A DNA stretch of 15,698 nucleotides from Puniceicoccales bacterium (lineage in GTDB: Bacteria > Verrucomicrobiota > Verrucomicrobiia > Opitutales > LL51). The position numbers and the translations under genes were made by a program. The stretch is from assembly GCA_031267435.1 (NCBI GenBank), contig JAIRZB010000087.1, positions 1 to 15,698 of the forward strand, read 5' to 3'. The first letter of the stretch is position 1, and each line of letters opens with the position of its first letter. The notes under the pieces were generated by a model that had not been told where the DNA came from, searched no databases, and saw only the letters and a program-made list of their open reading frames with translations. This document shows positions 1 to 7,556 of the stretch, one piece after another.

Positions 1-648
1 CGGGGTCAGATCCTCCGTCCCAGCGCCGGCGTTTCTGGCGATGACGATTTCGACCGCCGCCGCCGAGCGCTCGTCCGCGTTCGTTATCAGGTCTTTCAGC
101 GCTTCCGTGTTCAGCGTGACCTCGCCCGCGCCGGAGACGATCCTGACGTTTTCGACCTCGCTGGCCGCGACGGCCCTCAGGTCTCCTACGGGGATTTCCA
201 CCCGGACTTCCCTGACCTCGGCGGGTTCACCGGTGACCGCGTCAACCTGCCCTGGGATCCTGATCTCCACGGCGGCCTCCGTGCCGCCCGCCTCGAACGC
301 CGCCTGGAGCGCGGCTTCGACGACAGCCGGGCTTATCGCGCCGGCGGGCACGGAGACGGTCTGCGCGCCGGAGGGCGCGTCAAAATTCACGTCTCTGTCA
401 GCGTCGATGGGAACGACGACCGCCGGAGGCTCTTCCCCGCCTCCGTTATCGATTTCAAAATCCGCCCCGCCCGGTTCCGGCGTCGGCGTTACAGGCTCTT
501 CCGGCTGGACCGGCTCTTCGGGCTGGCCCGGCTCGTCGGCTGGGTCCTCCGGTTCCGGTGTCGGTGTTACGGGCTCTTCCGGCGTTACCGGCGGCCGCGA
601 TCCGCCGCCGCCGCCGCCACCGCCGCCGCCGCCTCCTCCTCCTCCGCC
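1..648 (-). CDS. Partial surface/extracellular repeat protein, probably from a different genome
   Basis: Read on the minus strand, with codons whose highest coordinate is a multiple of 3, this stretch is open throughout. It gives a protein-like sequence: a poly-Gly run (648-601), SRPPVTPEEPVTPTPEPEDP, a second PEEPVTPTPEPGG linker, then a Val/Ala/Glu-rich segment with phrases such as QTVSVPAGAISPAVVEAAL, VEIPVGDLRAVA and GEVTLNTEALKDLI. Such segments occur in large secreted or S-layer-associated proteins of anaerobes (family knowledge; exact family not assigned). It runs off the window at base 1, and no start codon is visible above 648. By eye the GC content is clearly higher than in the rest of the window. 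The plus-strand reading of the same bases is a Ser/Thr/Ala shadow. I infer foreign or chimeric DNA ending in the (GGC)n tract. Confidence 0.66.
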
Positions 649-1744
649 AGGGGCAAATTCAGCTGGAGTGCCGCCGCCGCCACCACCGCCGCCACCGCCG
701 CCGCCTCCAGCGCCGCCTCCAGCGCCGGCAGGAGCAGCGCCAAAACCAGGAGCAGCGCCAAAACCAGGAGCAGGGGTAAAGCCAGGAGAGTCGGATCTTG
801 GTGCGGTCAAGCAGGGCCTGAAAAAAGTGTCTAATCCTGATGATGGGAAAGTGTTGGAGCCACCAAAGAAAGAAATAAAAGAAGGCATGGGTATACAAGA
901 TATATTCCAAAACATGACAGTTCATAATTCAGATGAAAGTAGTTCCTCAGAAGAGAACGACCAAGATGCGATAGATTATGATACTAGAGTTCCACAAAGT
1001 ACTGAAACAAATAGTCCTGAAGAAACTAAAGCTGCTGAAGAAACTAAAGCTGCAGAGGCAGCGCAAAAACAGGAAAAGGCAGCGCAACAAGCGCGGAGCC
1101 AAGCATTAACTGATGCAAAAAAAGCATTGGCAGAACTTCCCACTCAACAGGCCACAGAAGCGCAGAGAGGAAATTTTTCTGAGGATACCATAAAGGGTCT
1201 TGTTCTTCCAGACCGAAGAGCGTCTCATTTGCCTTTGATGGCAGTACAAAAAATGATGACCGATAATCCTGGAGCTGCTGGCATCCTAAAAAAACAAGTG
1301 CCAGAGTTAGGAGAAGGAGGACGGAGCGAGAAAACGATCGAGACCAGTAGGTTTGGAGAAGTTTTGCCCAAACTTCAGGAAGCGGTGGTGGATAACATGC
1401 CAGGATTAAAGAAGAAACAAGGAGAGTTCCATGCATTGCAAATGCAAGAGGCAGAGGTAAAGGTTGCGCTTGCACAGGCTAAAGTAGACGGTGACGACGA
1501 TATTGGAGCCAAAGAAGCAGTGCTTAAAGAGTTACAAGGGAAAATAACTACACTGAAAGACGAAGTTTCTAGACTGCAAAGTATCGTAATAGATAGTAAA
1601 GCTTTAGCGGATGAAATAATTAGAAAAACAGGCGGTGACGGAATAGATATTAGGGGTGCAATGGACAACAGACGCGCAGTTGTGGCACCGGAGAACGACA
1701 GCGGCAGCGAGGAAGGTGAAAAATCTAGCAGCACCCAATTCTAG
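602..1744 (+). CDS. Proline-rich, coiled-coil hypothetical protein, 5' end missing or fused
   Basis: The frame is open from base 41, but bases 41 to about 600 look antisense to a real gene, so the native part probably begins in the poly-Pro tract. Order seen: two poly-Pro runs (about 602-649 and 671-708) separated by GANSAGV; Pro/Ala/Gly repeats; an acidic Ser/Glu stretch (about 935-1010); Glu/Lys/Ala-rich helical segments including TKAAEETKAAEAAQKQEKAA; a second helical, coiled-coil-like part (about 1370-1625); and a polar tail EKSSSTQF. No membrane segment is seen and no family is recognised. Long poly-Pro next to coiled coils occurs in some actin- or profilin-binding effectors of intracellular bacteria, but no WH2 motif could be confirmed, so that role is only a guess. 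Codon and base composition from about 780 onward match the AT-richer neighbours. The gene converges on the TPR-protein gene. Confidence 0.6.
   Translation, partial: PPPPPPPPPPPPPPPPGANSAGVPPPPPPPPPPPPPAPPPAPAGAAPKPGAAPKPGAGVKPGESDLGAVKQGLKKVSNPDDGKVLEPPKKEIKEGMGIQDIFQNMTVHNSDESSSSEENDQDAIDYDTRVPQSTETNSPEETKAAEETKAAEAAQKQEKAAQQARSQALTDAKKALAELPTQQATEAQRGNFSEDTIKGLVLPDRRASHLPLMAVQKMMTDNPGAAGILKKQVPELGEGGRSEKTIETSRFGEVLPKLQEAVVDNMPGLKKKQGEFHALQMQEAEVKVALAQAKVDGDDDIGAKEAVLKELQGKITTLKDEVSRLQSIVIDSKALADEIIRKTGGDGIDIRGAMDNRRAVVAPENDSGSEEGEKSSSTQF
731..784 (+). repeat. 18-bp in-frame tandem repeat (GAAPKP x3)
   Basis: Three adjacent 18-bp units at 731-748, 749-766 and 767-784 encode GAAPKP, GAAPKP and GAGVKP. 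The first two are identical in DNA, so this is recent slippage or duplication inside the Pro-rich part of the coding region. A second in-frame 18-bp pair, EETKAA twice, lies at 1019-1054. Confidence 0.85.
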
Positions 1745-1755
1745 CAGCACCCAAT
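1724..1755 (+). repeat. Perfect 16-bp tandem duplication across the stop codon
   Basis: Bases 1724-1739 and 1740-1755 are the same 16-mer, tctagcagcacccaat. Because 16 is not a multiple of 3, the second copy is read out of frame and gives the TAG stop at 1742-1744. With a single copy the frame would have ended in Trp-TAG, so the duplication changes the last residue but hardly the protein length. Confidence 0.9.
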
Positions 1756-1807
1756 GGTAGTACATATTTTAATGGTGAGCAGTAACAAAACCCAGGAACG
1801 GAACAAC

Positions 1808-1839
1808 GGTGGCCATGAAAATGTAGCCACCATTTTTCT
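1808..1839 (+). terminator. Rho-independent terminator of the Pro-rich protein gene
   Basis: GGTGGCCAT (1808-1816) pairs with ATG (1821-1823) and GCCACC (1826-1831), with TA bulged and a GAAA-type loop. It is followed at once by ATTTTTCTT. It lies about 65 bp after the plus-strand stop codon, in the right orientation for that gene. Confidence 0.7.
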
Positions 1840-1843
1840 TGCC

Positions 1844-2091
1844 ATGAAATTAATTCCTAGATGAAAAAATTCTACTCCAAGTAGAAAAATTCTATCGCAA
1901 ATAGAAGAATTCCACATCAAGTGGAAGAATTTCACTGTGAGTGAAAAAATTCTATCGTGAGTAGAAGAATTCCATCCAAAATGAAAAAATTCCATTTTCA
2001 GTGAAAAAAAATTCACTCCGAATGAAAAAATTCTATCGCAAATAGAAAAATTCTACTCCGGATGAAACATTTCGAAAAAATTTCATTTTCA
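1844..2091. repeat. Tandem array of ~11 mini-hairpin units, 20-bp period
   Basis: Units start at 1861, 1881, 1901, 1921, 1941, 1961, 1981, 2001 (21 bp), 2022, 2042 and 2062 (30 bp, diverged), with a degenerate unit at 1844. Each has an A-tract followed by a short inverted repeat with a 5-nt loop. Perfect 6-bp stems: TTCTAC/GTAGAA (1870-1886), TTCTAT/ATAGAA (1890-1906 and 2031-2047), TTCCAC/GTGGAA (1910-1926), TTTCAC/GTGAAA (1930-1946). TTCTAT/GTAGAA (1950-1966) has one G-T wobble. Later units carry one or more mismatches. Stem bases vary between units but stay paired. The array fills the gap between two convergent genes. The A-tracts recur about every two helical turns, so the DNA may also be curved. 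Function unknown. Confidence 0.88.
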
Positions 2092-2105
2092 GTGAAAATT
2101 TTTTA
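2075..2105. terminator. Bidirectional terminator-like hairpin between convergent genes
   Basis: An A6 run, TTTCA, a short loop, TGAAAA and a T6 run form an imperfect stem with A- and T-tracts on both sides. It lies four bases after the stop codon of the minus-strand TPR gene and at the end of the hairpin array. It may simply be the last array unit with longer tracts. Confidence 0.5.
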
Positions 2106-2108
2106 TTG

Positions 2109-3335
2109 CTAAGTGGATTGGTTGACAGCTAGACGAGTGCGCTGTAAAGCACTTTCTAAAAATTCTTGGGCATGCTTTTCCTCCCTTGAATTGCCCGTGG
2201 AAATGTCATTGGATAGTTGTTCGTAAATTGCCACCGCTTTCCGAAAATTTCCAACGTAGGCCTCAATTTTTCCTTCCCGGTACTGCGCCGCATGGCGTAT
2301 CCGGCTTCCTGAATTTTCCGCCGATTTGAAATGCTCTAGGCTTTTTGAAAAATTTCCTTTTGCAAAATCAATCTCACCGCCTATGAATTCCGCCGATCCC
2401 TTATCATGTGTCGCTAGCTCTTCCAGTGCTCTCTGTGTTATCTCCCGGTCTCCAAGCTTTTGCACTCCACGTACTTTCCATAGTAAAATTTTTTTCAAAT
2501 CAATACCCTCATACCCGCATAGCATCTGCTCTATTTTTTGCGCACCTTCGAAATTTCCCCGCTCCCAATTCAAACGCATTTGCAGCTCCCATAGCGGTAT
2601 CGTCTCTGCCGTTATGCCGTTGAGGTGAATCATCTTTCCCAGGGAAATCGCCCATAGAGCTTCGCTAATTCGCCCCAGACGGTATTGCATTTGGGCGTAG
2701 AAATAATAGTGCTTCACATCATGAATACCCCGGCGAATCCAGGGCTCCAAATAGGTTAGGGCACGCTCGAAATTGCCTTTATGATTCCAACAGGTCGCAC
2801 AATTCCAATCCAATCGAGCCTGCAACTGCTCTTTTTTGAAAATGATACTTCCCAATTTCTCAAAATTTTCGCTATGCAACAGCGCGCATCCGTAGCGAAA
2901 TAAAACTTCTTCGTCTCCATCTTTGTGGTAGCACTCATCGTAAATCGCCGCCGCCAGATCGTAATCCCCGTTCCGATAGTACGCATCCGCCGCAATAATT
3001 AGATAGCGAAGGGTCTCCTTTTCATTGTCGATCGATTGACTCGCCTGCAAATAGTAGTCCGCGGCTTTGCGGTAATGTTTACCCCTAAGACAAATTTCAC
3101 CTAAAAGTTCCAGAAAAGGAATCACCAAATTCCCATCGATTCCTTTGAGTAAAACTTTTCCAGCTTCCTCCGCTTGGTGTAAATTTCCGCAATCTGCGAG
3201 TATCCGAATCGCATCGATCTGACTATCCCAACTGAAGGTATATTCGCCATATACCCATTGATAAAAATACCACAGGAATGCTAGGGCCACTGCCCTAGAT
3301 TTTCGATTTTTTGATTTTCTGTACCACATGGTCAT
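2109..3335 (-). CDS. Tetratricopeptide-repeat (TPR) protein with N-terminal membrane/signal segment
   Basis: 408 residues. The N-terminus is strongly basic (YRKSKNRKSR), followed by a hydrophobic aromatic stretch (AVALAFLWYFYQWVYG, about residues 15-30), consistent with a signal or anchor. The rest is a chain of helix-turn-helix TPR-like units at roughly 47-66, 80-100, 116-136, 181-200, 214-234, 325-345 and 355-378, with the typical spacing of Gly/Ala/Tyr (for example GDYDLAAAIYDECY, GNFRKAVAIYEQL). TPR proteins act as scaffolds for protein-protein contacts; the partner is unknown. The ATG lies inside the end of clpX, giving a 41-bp overlap, so it is probably translated from the same mRNA. 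A GTG at 3290 just after the clpX stop is an alternative start but would lose the basic n-region. Confidence 0.85.
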   Translation of the reverse strand: MTMWYRKSKNRKSRAVALAFLWYFYQWVYGEYTFSWDSQIDAIRILADCGNLHQAEEAGKVLLKGIDGNLVIPFLELLGEICLRGKHYRKAADYYLQASQSIDNEKETLRYLIIAADAYYRNGDYDLAAAIYDECYHKDGDEEVLFRYGCALLHSENFEKLGSIIFKKEQLQARLDWNCATCWNHKGNFERALTYLEPWIRRGIHDVKHYYFYAQMQYRLGRISEALWAISLGKMIHLNGITAETIPLWELQMRLNWERGNFEGAQKIEQMLCGYEGIDLKKILLWKVRGVQKLGDREITQRALEELATHDKGSAEFIGGEIDFAKGNFSKSLEHFKSAENSGSRIRHAAQYREGKIEAYVGNFRKAVAIYEQLSNDISTGNSREEKHAQEFLESALQRTRLAVNQST

Positions 3336-4605
3336 CGATAACTATGCGCTTCCTATCCTTTTGGTCCGGAAGCATATACATCGTATCCATCATCAAATTT
3401 TCCATGATCGATCGCAGTGCCCGTGCGCCAGTTTTCCTTTCCAGTGCGATCTTCGCAATCTCACGAATTGCCTCCGCGGTAACCTCCAATTCCGCCCCAT
3501 CCCAGGACAGTAGCCTTTGGTACTGCTTCACCAATGCGTTGCGCGTATGCGTTAGCACATGGATCAAGTCTTCCTCGCAAAGCTCGTCGAGAACCGCAAT
3601 TACCGGTAGGCGTCCAATAAACTCGGGGATTAATCCGAAATGCACCAGATCCTCCGGCTGTACCCGACGGAGAATATTTTCTTCCCCCTGATCCGAATCT
3701 CGCAGTTCGGCACTAAAGCCCAAAATTTTCTTCCCCACGCGGTCCTTGACAATCTTATCTAAATCCGCAAAAGCTCCCCCGCAAATAAATAGGATATTTT
3801 CCGTATTAATTTTGATGTACTCCTCCTCCGGATGTTTACGGCCACCCTTGGGCGGCACATTGCAAACCGTTCCTTCCAGGATCTTAAGGAGTGCCTGCTG
3901 TACGCCTTCACCGGACACATCCCGCGAAATGGAAACATTTTCTGTCTTGCGAGCAATTTTATCGATTTCATCGATGTAAACAATGCCACATTCAGTTTTT
4001 TTAGTATCGTAATTTGCATTTTGTAGCAGGCGGAGAATAATATTTTCCACATCTTCACCCACATACCCCGCCTCCGTTAGTGTCGTCGCATCGGCGATCG
4101 CAAAGGGAACATCCAATGCCCGGGCTAGTGTCTTCGCTAGAAGTGTTTTACCGCTACCCGTAGGTCCAATGAGAAGGATATTACTTTTTTCAATTTCGAC
4201 ATCATTGTCAACATCATTGTCGATTTCCTGCATTTGTAGGAACCCTTGGCTGTCAGGAATGGTGCCCGATGCAACAAGGCGTTTGTAATGATTGTAAACC
4301 GCTACGGAAAGCACTTTTTTAGCATATTCCTGGCCGATAACGTATTCATCTAAAATTTCTTTTAGCGTAGACGGTATCGTACATTTAAAGGAAAAGGACT
4401 CCTCAACCTCCGAGATATTTTCCAGGGACCTACTTTTTTCGCCGTAAAATTTTTTCGCAAAGCCTTTTGTCTCACGAGATAGGGCAGCGGAACAAATCTC
4501 AACGCAGCGATCACAAATAAATACACCATTGGGCCCCGCAATTAGTTTTCGTACGAGACCTTGGTACTTTCCGCAAAATGAACAACGATCGCTAAAATTA
4601 TTCAT
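3295..4605 (-). CDS. clpX: ATP-dependent Clp protease ATP-binding subunit ClpX
   Basis: Hexameric AAA+ unfoldase that feeds substrates to ClpP in the cytoplasm. Numbering from the ATG at 4605 (436 aa): N-terminal zinc-binding domain with Cys8, Cys11, Cys31 and Cys34; Walker A GPTGSGKT (about 147-154); pore-loop motif GYVGEDV; Walker B IVYIDEIDK; RKH-type loop in GGRKHPEEE; LGF in the position of the ClpP-contacting IGF loop; and the sensor/arginine region PEFIGRLPV. Length is normal for the family. An upstream TTG at 4617 is possible, but the ATG gives the usual N-terminus and overlaps the secA stop by 8 bp (ATGAATAA), suggesting translational coupling. A small in-frame 12-bp duplication encodes DNDVDNDV in the linker before Walker A. 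clpP is not in the window. Confidence 0.97.
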   Translation of the reverse strand: MNNFSDRCSFCGKYQGLVRKLIAGPNGVFICDRCVEICSAALSRETKGFAKKFYGEKSRSLENISEVEESFSFKCTIPSTLKEILDEYVIGQEYAKKVLSVAVYNHYKRLVASGTIPDSQGFLQMQEIDNDVDNDVEIEKSNILLIGPTGSGKTLLAKTLARALDVPFAIADATTLTEAGYVGEDVENIILRLLQNANYDTKKTECGIVYIDEIDKIARKTENVSISRDVSGEGVQQALLKILEGTVCNVPPKGGRKHPEEEYIKINTENILFICGGAFADLDKIVKDRVGKKILGFSAELRDSDQGEENILRRVQPEDLVHFGLIPEFIGRLPVIAVLDELCEEDLIHVLTHTRNALVKQYQRLLSWDGAELEVTAEAIREIAKIALERKTGARALRSIMENLMMDTMYMLPDQKDRKRIVIDDHVVQKIKKSKI

Positions 4606-7447
4606 CACTGTGATCAAATGATAAATTCATAACATTGTCACCATCTTTTTTATTTTTTCTCCGTTCGCCACCCAATAAATTTTTGTCTTCCATGAGGTGT
4701 TCGATCATCAAACCGAGGGAATGGTTGCTCGATGCTATGCGAAATGCCTTAGTACAAACTTCCCGACGAATTTGAGAAAGTAACAATTCGAAAAAATTAA
4801 AAGCTTCATGCTTATACTCATTCAGGGGATCTTTTTGGCCGTAGCCGCGTAGACCCACACTGCGACGTAATTCTTCCATTTCAGTGAGGTGGTCCTGCCA
4901 ATTATGGTCGATGGAACTTAGGATGACGGCCTGTTCCATCTCGCCTAGGAAATCCGATCCCTCCACATCGATTTTCACGGTGTAGGCCGATTTAATCTTT
5001 TCCATGGCAAAATTAACCGCAACTTTGAGGTCATCGAATTGCTCCAAATCCTCCCGTTTCAGCGAAATCGGAAAATAGATATTAAAAGAACTGATTATCG
5101 CATCCAAACCTGGACTGTCTCCAAAACAATCTTTTTTCGTCAATAGGCAGGTGGAAAGTTGGGCCGTGATTTCATCCTCGATTAGGGAAAATAGCAAATC
5201 TCTAATATTTTCTGCGGCCAGAACCTGATTGCGCATGTTGTAAATAATTTCGCGCTGTTTATTGAGCACATCGTCGTACTGTAAAAGTCGGCGGCGTACG
5301 GAATAATTATATGCTTCGACTTTTTTTTGAGCCGACTCGATGGAACGGTTCAGCAGTGGATGTTCCAATACATCACCTTCCTGGAAATTGCGATCCAAAA
5401 TCGCTGCCATTGGTCCTGATCCAGCAAATAGACGCATTAGATTGTCCTCCAACGATATGAAGAAACGGGAAACACCCGGGTCGCCTTGACGTGCGCAGCG
5501 TCCCCGTAGCTGTCGATCCACACGCCGCGACTCATGGCGTTCCGTTCCGATAACGAATAGGCCGCCGAGCCCTGCGACTCCTTCGTCTAGACGAATATCT
5601 GTGCCGCGGCCTGCCATATTAGTCGAAATGGTTACTGCGCCCAATTGTCCCGCATTGGCGATAATTTCCGCCTCCTTTTCGTGGAATTTTGCATTCAAAA
5701 CGGTATGCCTAATTTTTTCTAACCTTAGCATGCGACTGAGCAGTTCCGATGCCTCCACGGAAGCCGTTCCAACCAGTACGGGTTGCTGTTTCCGATGGGC
5801 TTCTTTGATGGTTTCCAAAACCGCCGCATACTTTTCCCGCCGCGTCTTATAAATGACATCGTTGTGGTCGATGCGGCGGCAGGGATTATTGGTTGGAATG
5901 GCCATCACGTTTAGTTTATAAATATCATAAAATTCCTGGGCTTCCGTTTCGGCAGTTCCCGTCATGCCGGCTAGTTTTTCGTACATGCGGAAATAATTTT
6001 GAATCGTAATGGTTGCGTAGGTTTTCGATTCTTTTTCCACTTTTACGCCTTCCTTTGCTTCCACCGCCTGGTGTAATCCCTCACTCCAGCGGCGTCCCGG
6101 CATCGCCCGTCCCGTATTCTCATCGACGATGATCACCTTCCCATCCTGGATGACGTACTCCTCGTCGCGGTTGTATAAACTATAGGCACGCAATAGCTGG
6201 TGTAGGCAGTGGATTTTTTCACTTTTATCGATGAATACGGCTTCGGCGGCCTGTTTTTTACTCAGCTTTTCTTCCGGATCCATTCCATGATTCCCATCGA
6301 TTTCAGAATAAATCGCTGGTAAATCGGGTAAAACGAAGGCGTGAGGATCTTCGGGGTAAAGTGCCGTGCGACCGATTTCGGACAGGTCGACCTGGTGCCC
6401 CTTTTCGTCGATGGTGAAATAAAGCTCTTCCTTGAGTATTGTACGTGTTTCACGGTTGATATCGGCGCCAATTTCCAGATCAAATTTATCGAGTTTTTTC
6501 GCGTAGGTACCATTTTCAAGGAGGCGCATGAATTGACGATTTTTCGGCATTCCTTGTTTAACCTTCCACAATTTTTTGTAGGCCTCCTCATTCTGCGGAT
6601 CCGCATCGAGTAGATCTCGCGCTTCGTCGATCAGCTTATTACACATCGTCTGCTGCATGGCGACGATATTTTCCACGAGGGATTTAATTTCAAGGTAGGG
6701 AGCTTCGGATTCCTCGAAACTCGGTCCGGAAATAATCAGTGGAGTTCGTGCCTCATCGATTAGAATTGAATCGATTTCGTCGACAATACAGAAGTAGTGG
6801 TCCTTCTGTACCTGTTCTTCCAGGGAGGAGGCGAGACCGTTATCGCGGAGATAATCGAAACCGAATTCGGAGGAGGTGCCATAGGTAATATTGCAGTCAT
6901 ATTGTTCATGGCGCTCATCGGAGTCCATGCCGCTTTGAATGCAGCCCACGGAGAGGCCCAACAAATTGTAGAGGTAGCCCATCCATTCGGAATCGCGGCG
7001 GGCCAGGTAATCGTTAACCGTAGCCAATTGACAATTGCGTCCGGTGAGGGCATTGAGATAGAGCGGTAGGGTAGCAACAAGGGTTTTACCTTCGCCGGTG
7101 GCCATTTCTGCGATGCGGTTTTCATGAAGCGCGATACCACCGATGAGTTGGACATCGTAGTGGATCATGTTCCATTCGAGTTCGTGGCCACAGACTTCGA
7201 TGGACCGTCCAAATAGACGGCGTGCGCCTTCCTTAACGATGGCAAAGGCCTCCGGTAGGAGGCTATCCAGAGATTCACCCTGCCGGTAGCGTTCCATGAA
7301 TTCTATTGTTTTATTACACAGCTGTGACTCTTCCAGCGCCCCATATTCCGCTTCATAGCTGCAGATGGCCTTAATTTTGGGTTGACATTTTTTAAGAAAT
7401 TTTTTATAATGCCGCCCCGAAAACAGTCTCAAAAATTTTCCAATCAT
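4598..7447 (-). CDS. secA: Protein translocase ATPase SecA
   Basis: Motor ATPase that drives preproteins through SecYEG at the inner membrane. 949 residues. Seen: Walker A MATGEGKT (about 115-122), TYGTSSEFGFDYLRDN, Walker B/DEAD-type VDEIDSILIDEARTPLI (about 222-238), LAGMTGTAETEAQEFYDIY, TNMAGRGTDI, and RQLRGRCARQGDPG, where most SecAs have RGRAGRQGDPG. A long charged insertion follows the first motor half (about residues 250-400), as in SecAs of Bacteroidota/PVC-type bacteria (family knowledge). The C-terminus ends in SFDHSDE with no Cys-rich zinc/SecB-binding motif. The ATG at 7447 is preceded by a GAGG ribosome site, and a promoter-like element lies about 30 nt upstream. It is the first gene of the secA-clpX-TPR run. 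Confidence 0.97.
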   Translation of the reverse strand: MIGKFLRLFSGRHYKKFLKKCQPKIKAICSYEAEYGALEESQLCNKTIEFMERYRQGESLDSLLPEAFAIVKEGARRLFGRSIEVCGHELEWNMIHYDVQLIGGIALHENRIAEMATGEGKTLVATLPLYLNALTGRNCQLATVNDYLARRDSEWMGYLYNLLGLSVGCIQSGMDSDERHEQYDCNITYGTSSEFGFDYLRDNGLASSLEEQVQKDHYFCIVDEIDSILIDEARTPLIISGPSFEESEAPYLEIKSLVENIVAMQQTMCNKLIDEARDLLDADPQNEEAYKKLWKVKQGMPKNRQFMRLLENGTYAKKLDKFDLEIGADINRETRTILKEELYFTIDEKGHQVDLSEIGRTALYPEDPHAFVLPDLPAIYSEIDGNHGMDPEEKLSKKQAAEAVFIDKSEKIHCLHQLLRAYSLYNRDEEYVIQDGKVIIVDENTGRAMPGRRWSEGLHQAVEAKEGVKVEKESKTYATITIQNYFRMYEKLAGMTGTAETEAQEFYDIYKLNVMAIPTNNPCRRIDHNDVIYKTRREKYAAVLETIKEAHRKQQPVLVGTASVEASELLSRMLRLEKIRHTVLNAKFHEKEAEIIANAGQLGAVTISTNMAGRGTDIRLDEGVAGLGGLFVIGTERHESRRVDRQLRGRCARQGDPGVSRFFISLEDNLMRLFAGSGPMAAILDRNFQEGDVLEHPLLNRSIESAQKKVEAYNYSVRRRLLQYDDVLNKQREIIYNMRNQVLAAENIRDLLFSLIEDEITAQLSTCLLTKKDCFGDSPGLDAIISSFNIYFPISLKREDLEQFDDLKVAVNFAMEKIKSAYTVKIDVEGSDFLGEMEQAVILSSIDHNWQDHLTEMEELRRSVGLRGYGQKDPLNEYKHEAFNFFELLLSQIRREVCTKAFRIASSNHSLGLMIEHLMEDKNLLGGERRKNKKDGDNVMNLSFDHSDE

Positions 7448-7481
7448 TCTCTACCTCAATTCTTTTACTCTCTGAGAAAAG

Positions 7482-7510
7482 AAATTAAACAATTTATTGC
7501 CCTTTGCCAA
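7482..7510 (-). promoter_or_regulatory. Probable secA promoter
   Basis: On the minus strand TTGGCA (7510-7505) is followed after 17 bp by TAATTT (7487-7482), a weak -10. TTTAAT with a 15-bp spacer is the alternative. The predicted transcript start would be about 28 nt before the secA ATG. The same TTGGCA-17-TA element, in a 35-bp conserved context, precedes dedA. Confidence 0.5.
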
Positions 7511-7556
7511 CGAAATAAATTACTTCCTGTGAAATTAGTAAATCTACATCGACGTA

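Noticed and set aside
41..600. Plus-strand coding start at 41 of a 567-residue protein
   Set aside because: The translation is Ser/Thr/Ala-rich low-complexity, typical of the antisense of a GC-rich gene. The minus strand of the same bases gives a balanced, recognisable surface-protein sequence.
1741..2016. Minus-strand 91-residue ORF with 20-residue repeats (FFHL.WNSS..DRIF)
   Set aside because: The repetition follows from the 20-bp hairpin period (three units = 20 codons). It starts with GTG, and it covers the terminator of the neighbouring gene; non-coding palindromes explain it better.
1844..2091. CRISPR array
   Set aside because: Units are contiguous 20-bp palindromes without unique spacers, and no cas gene is present.
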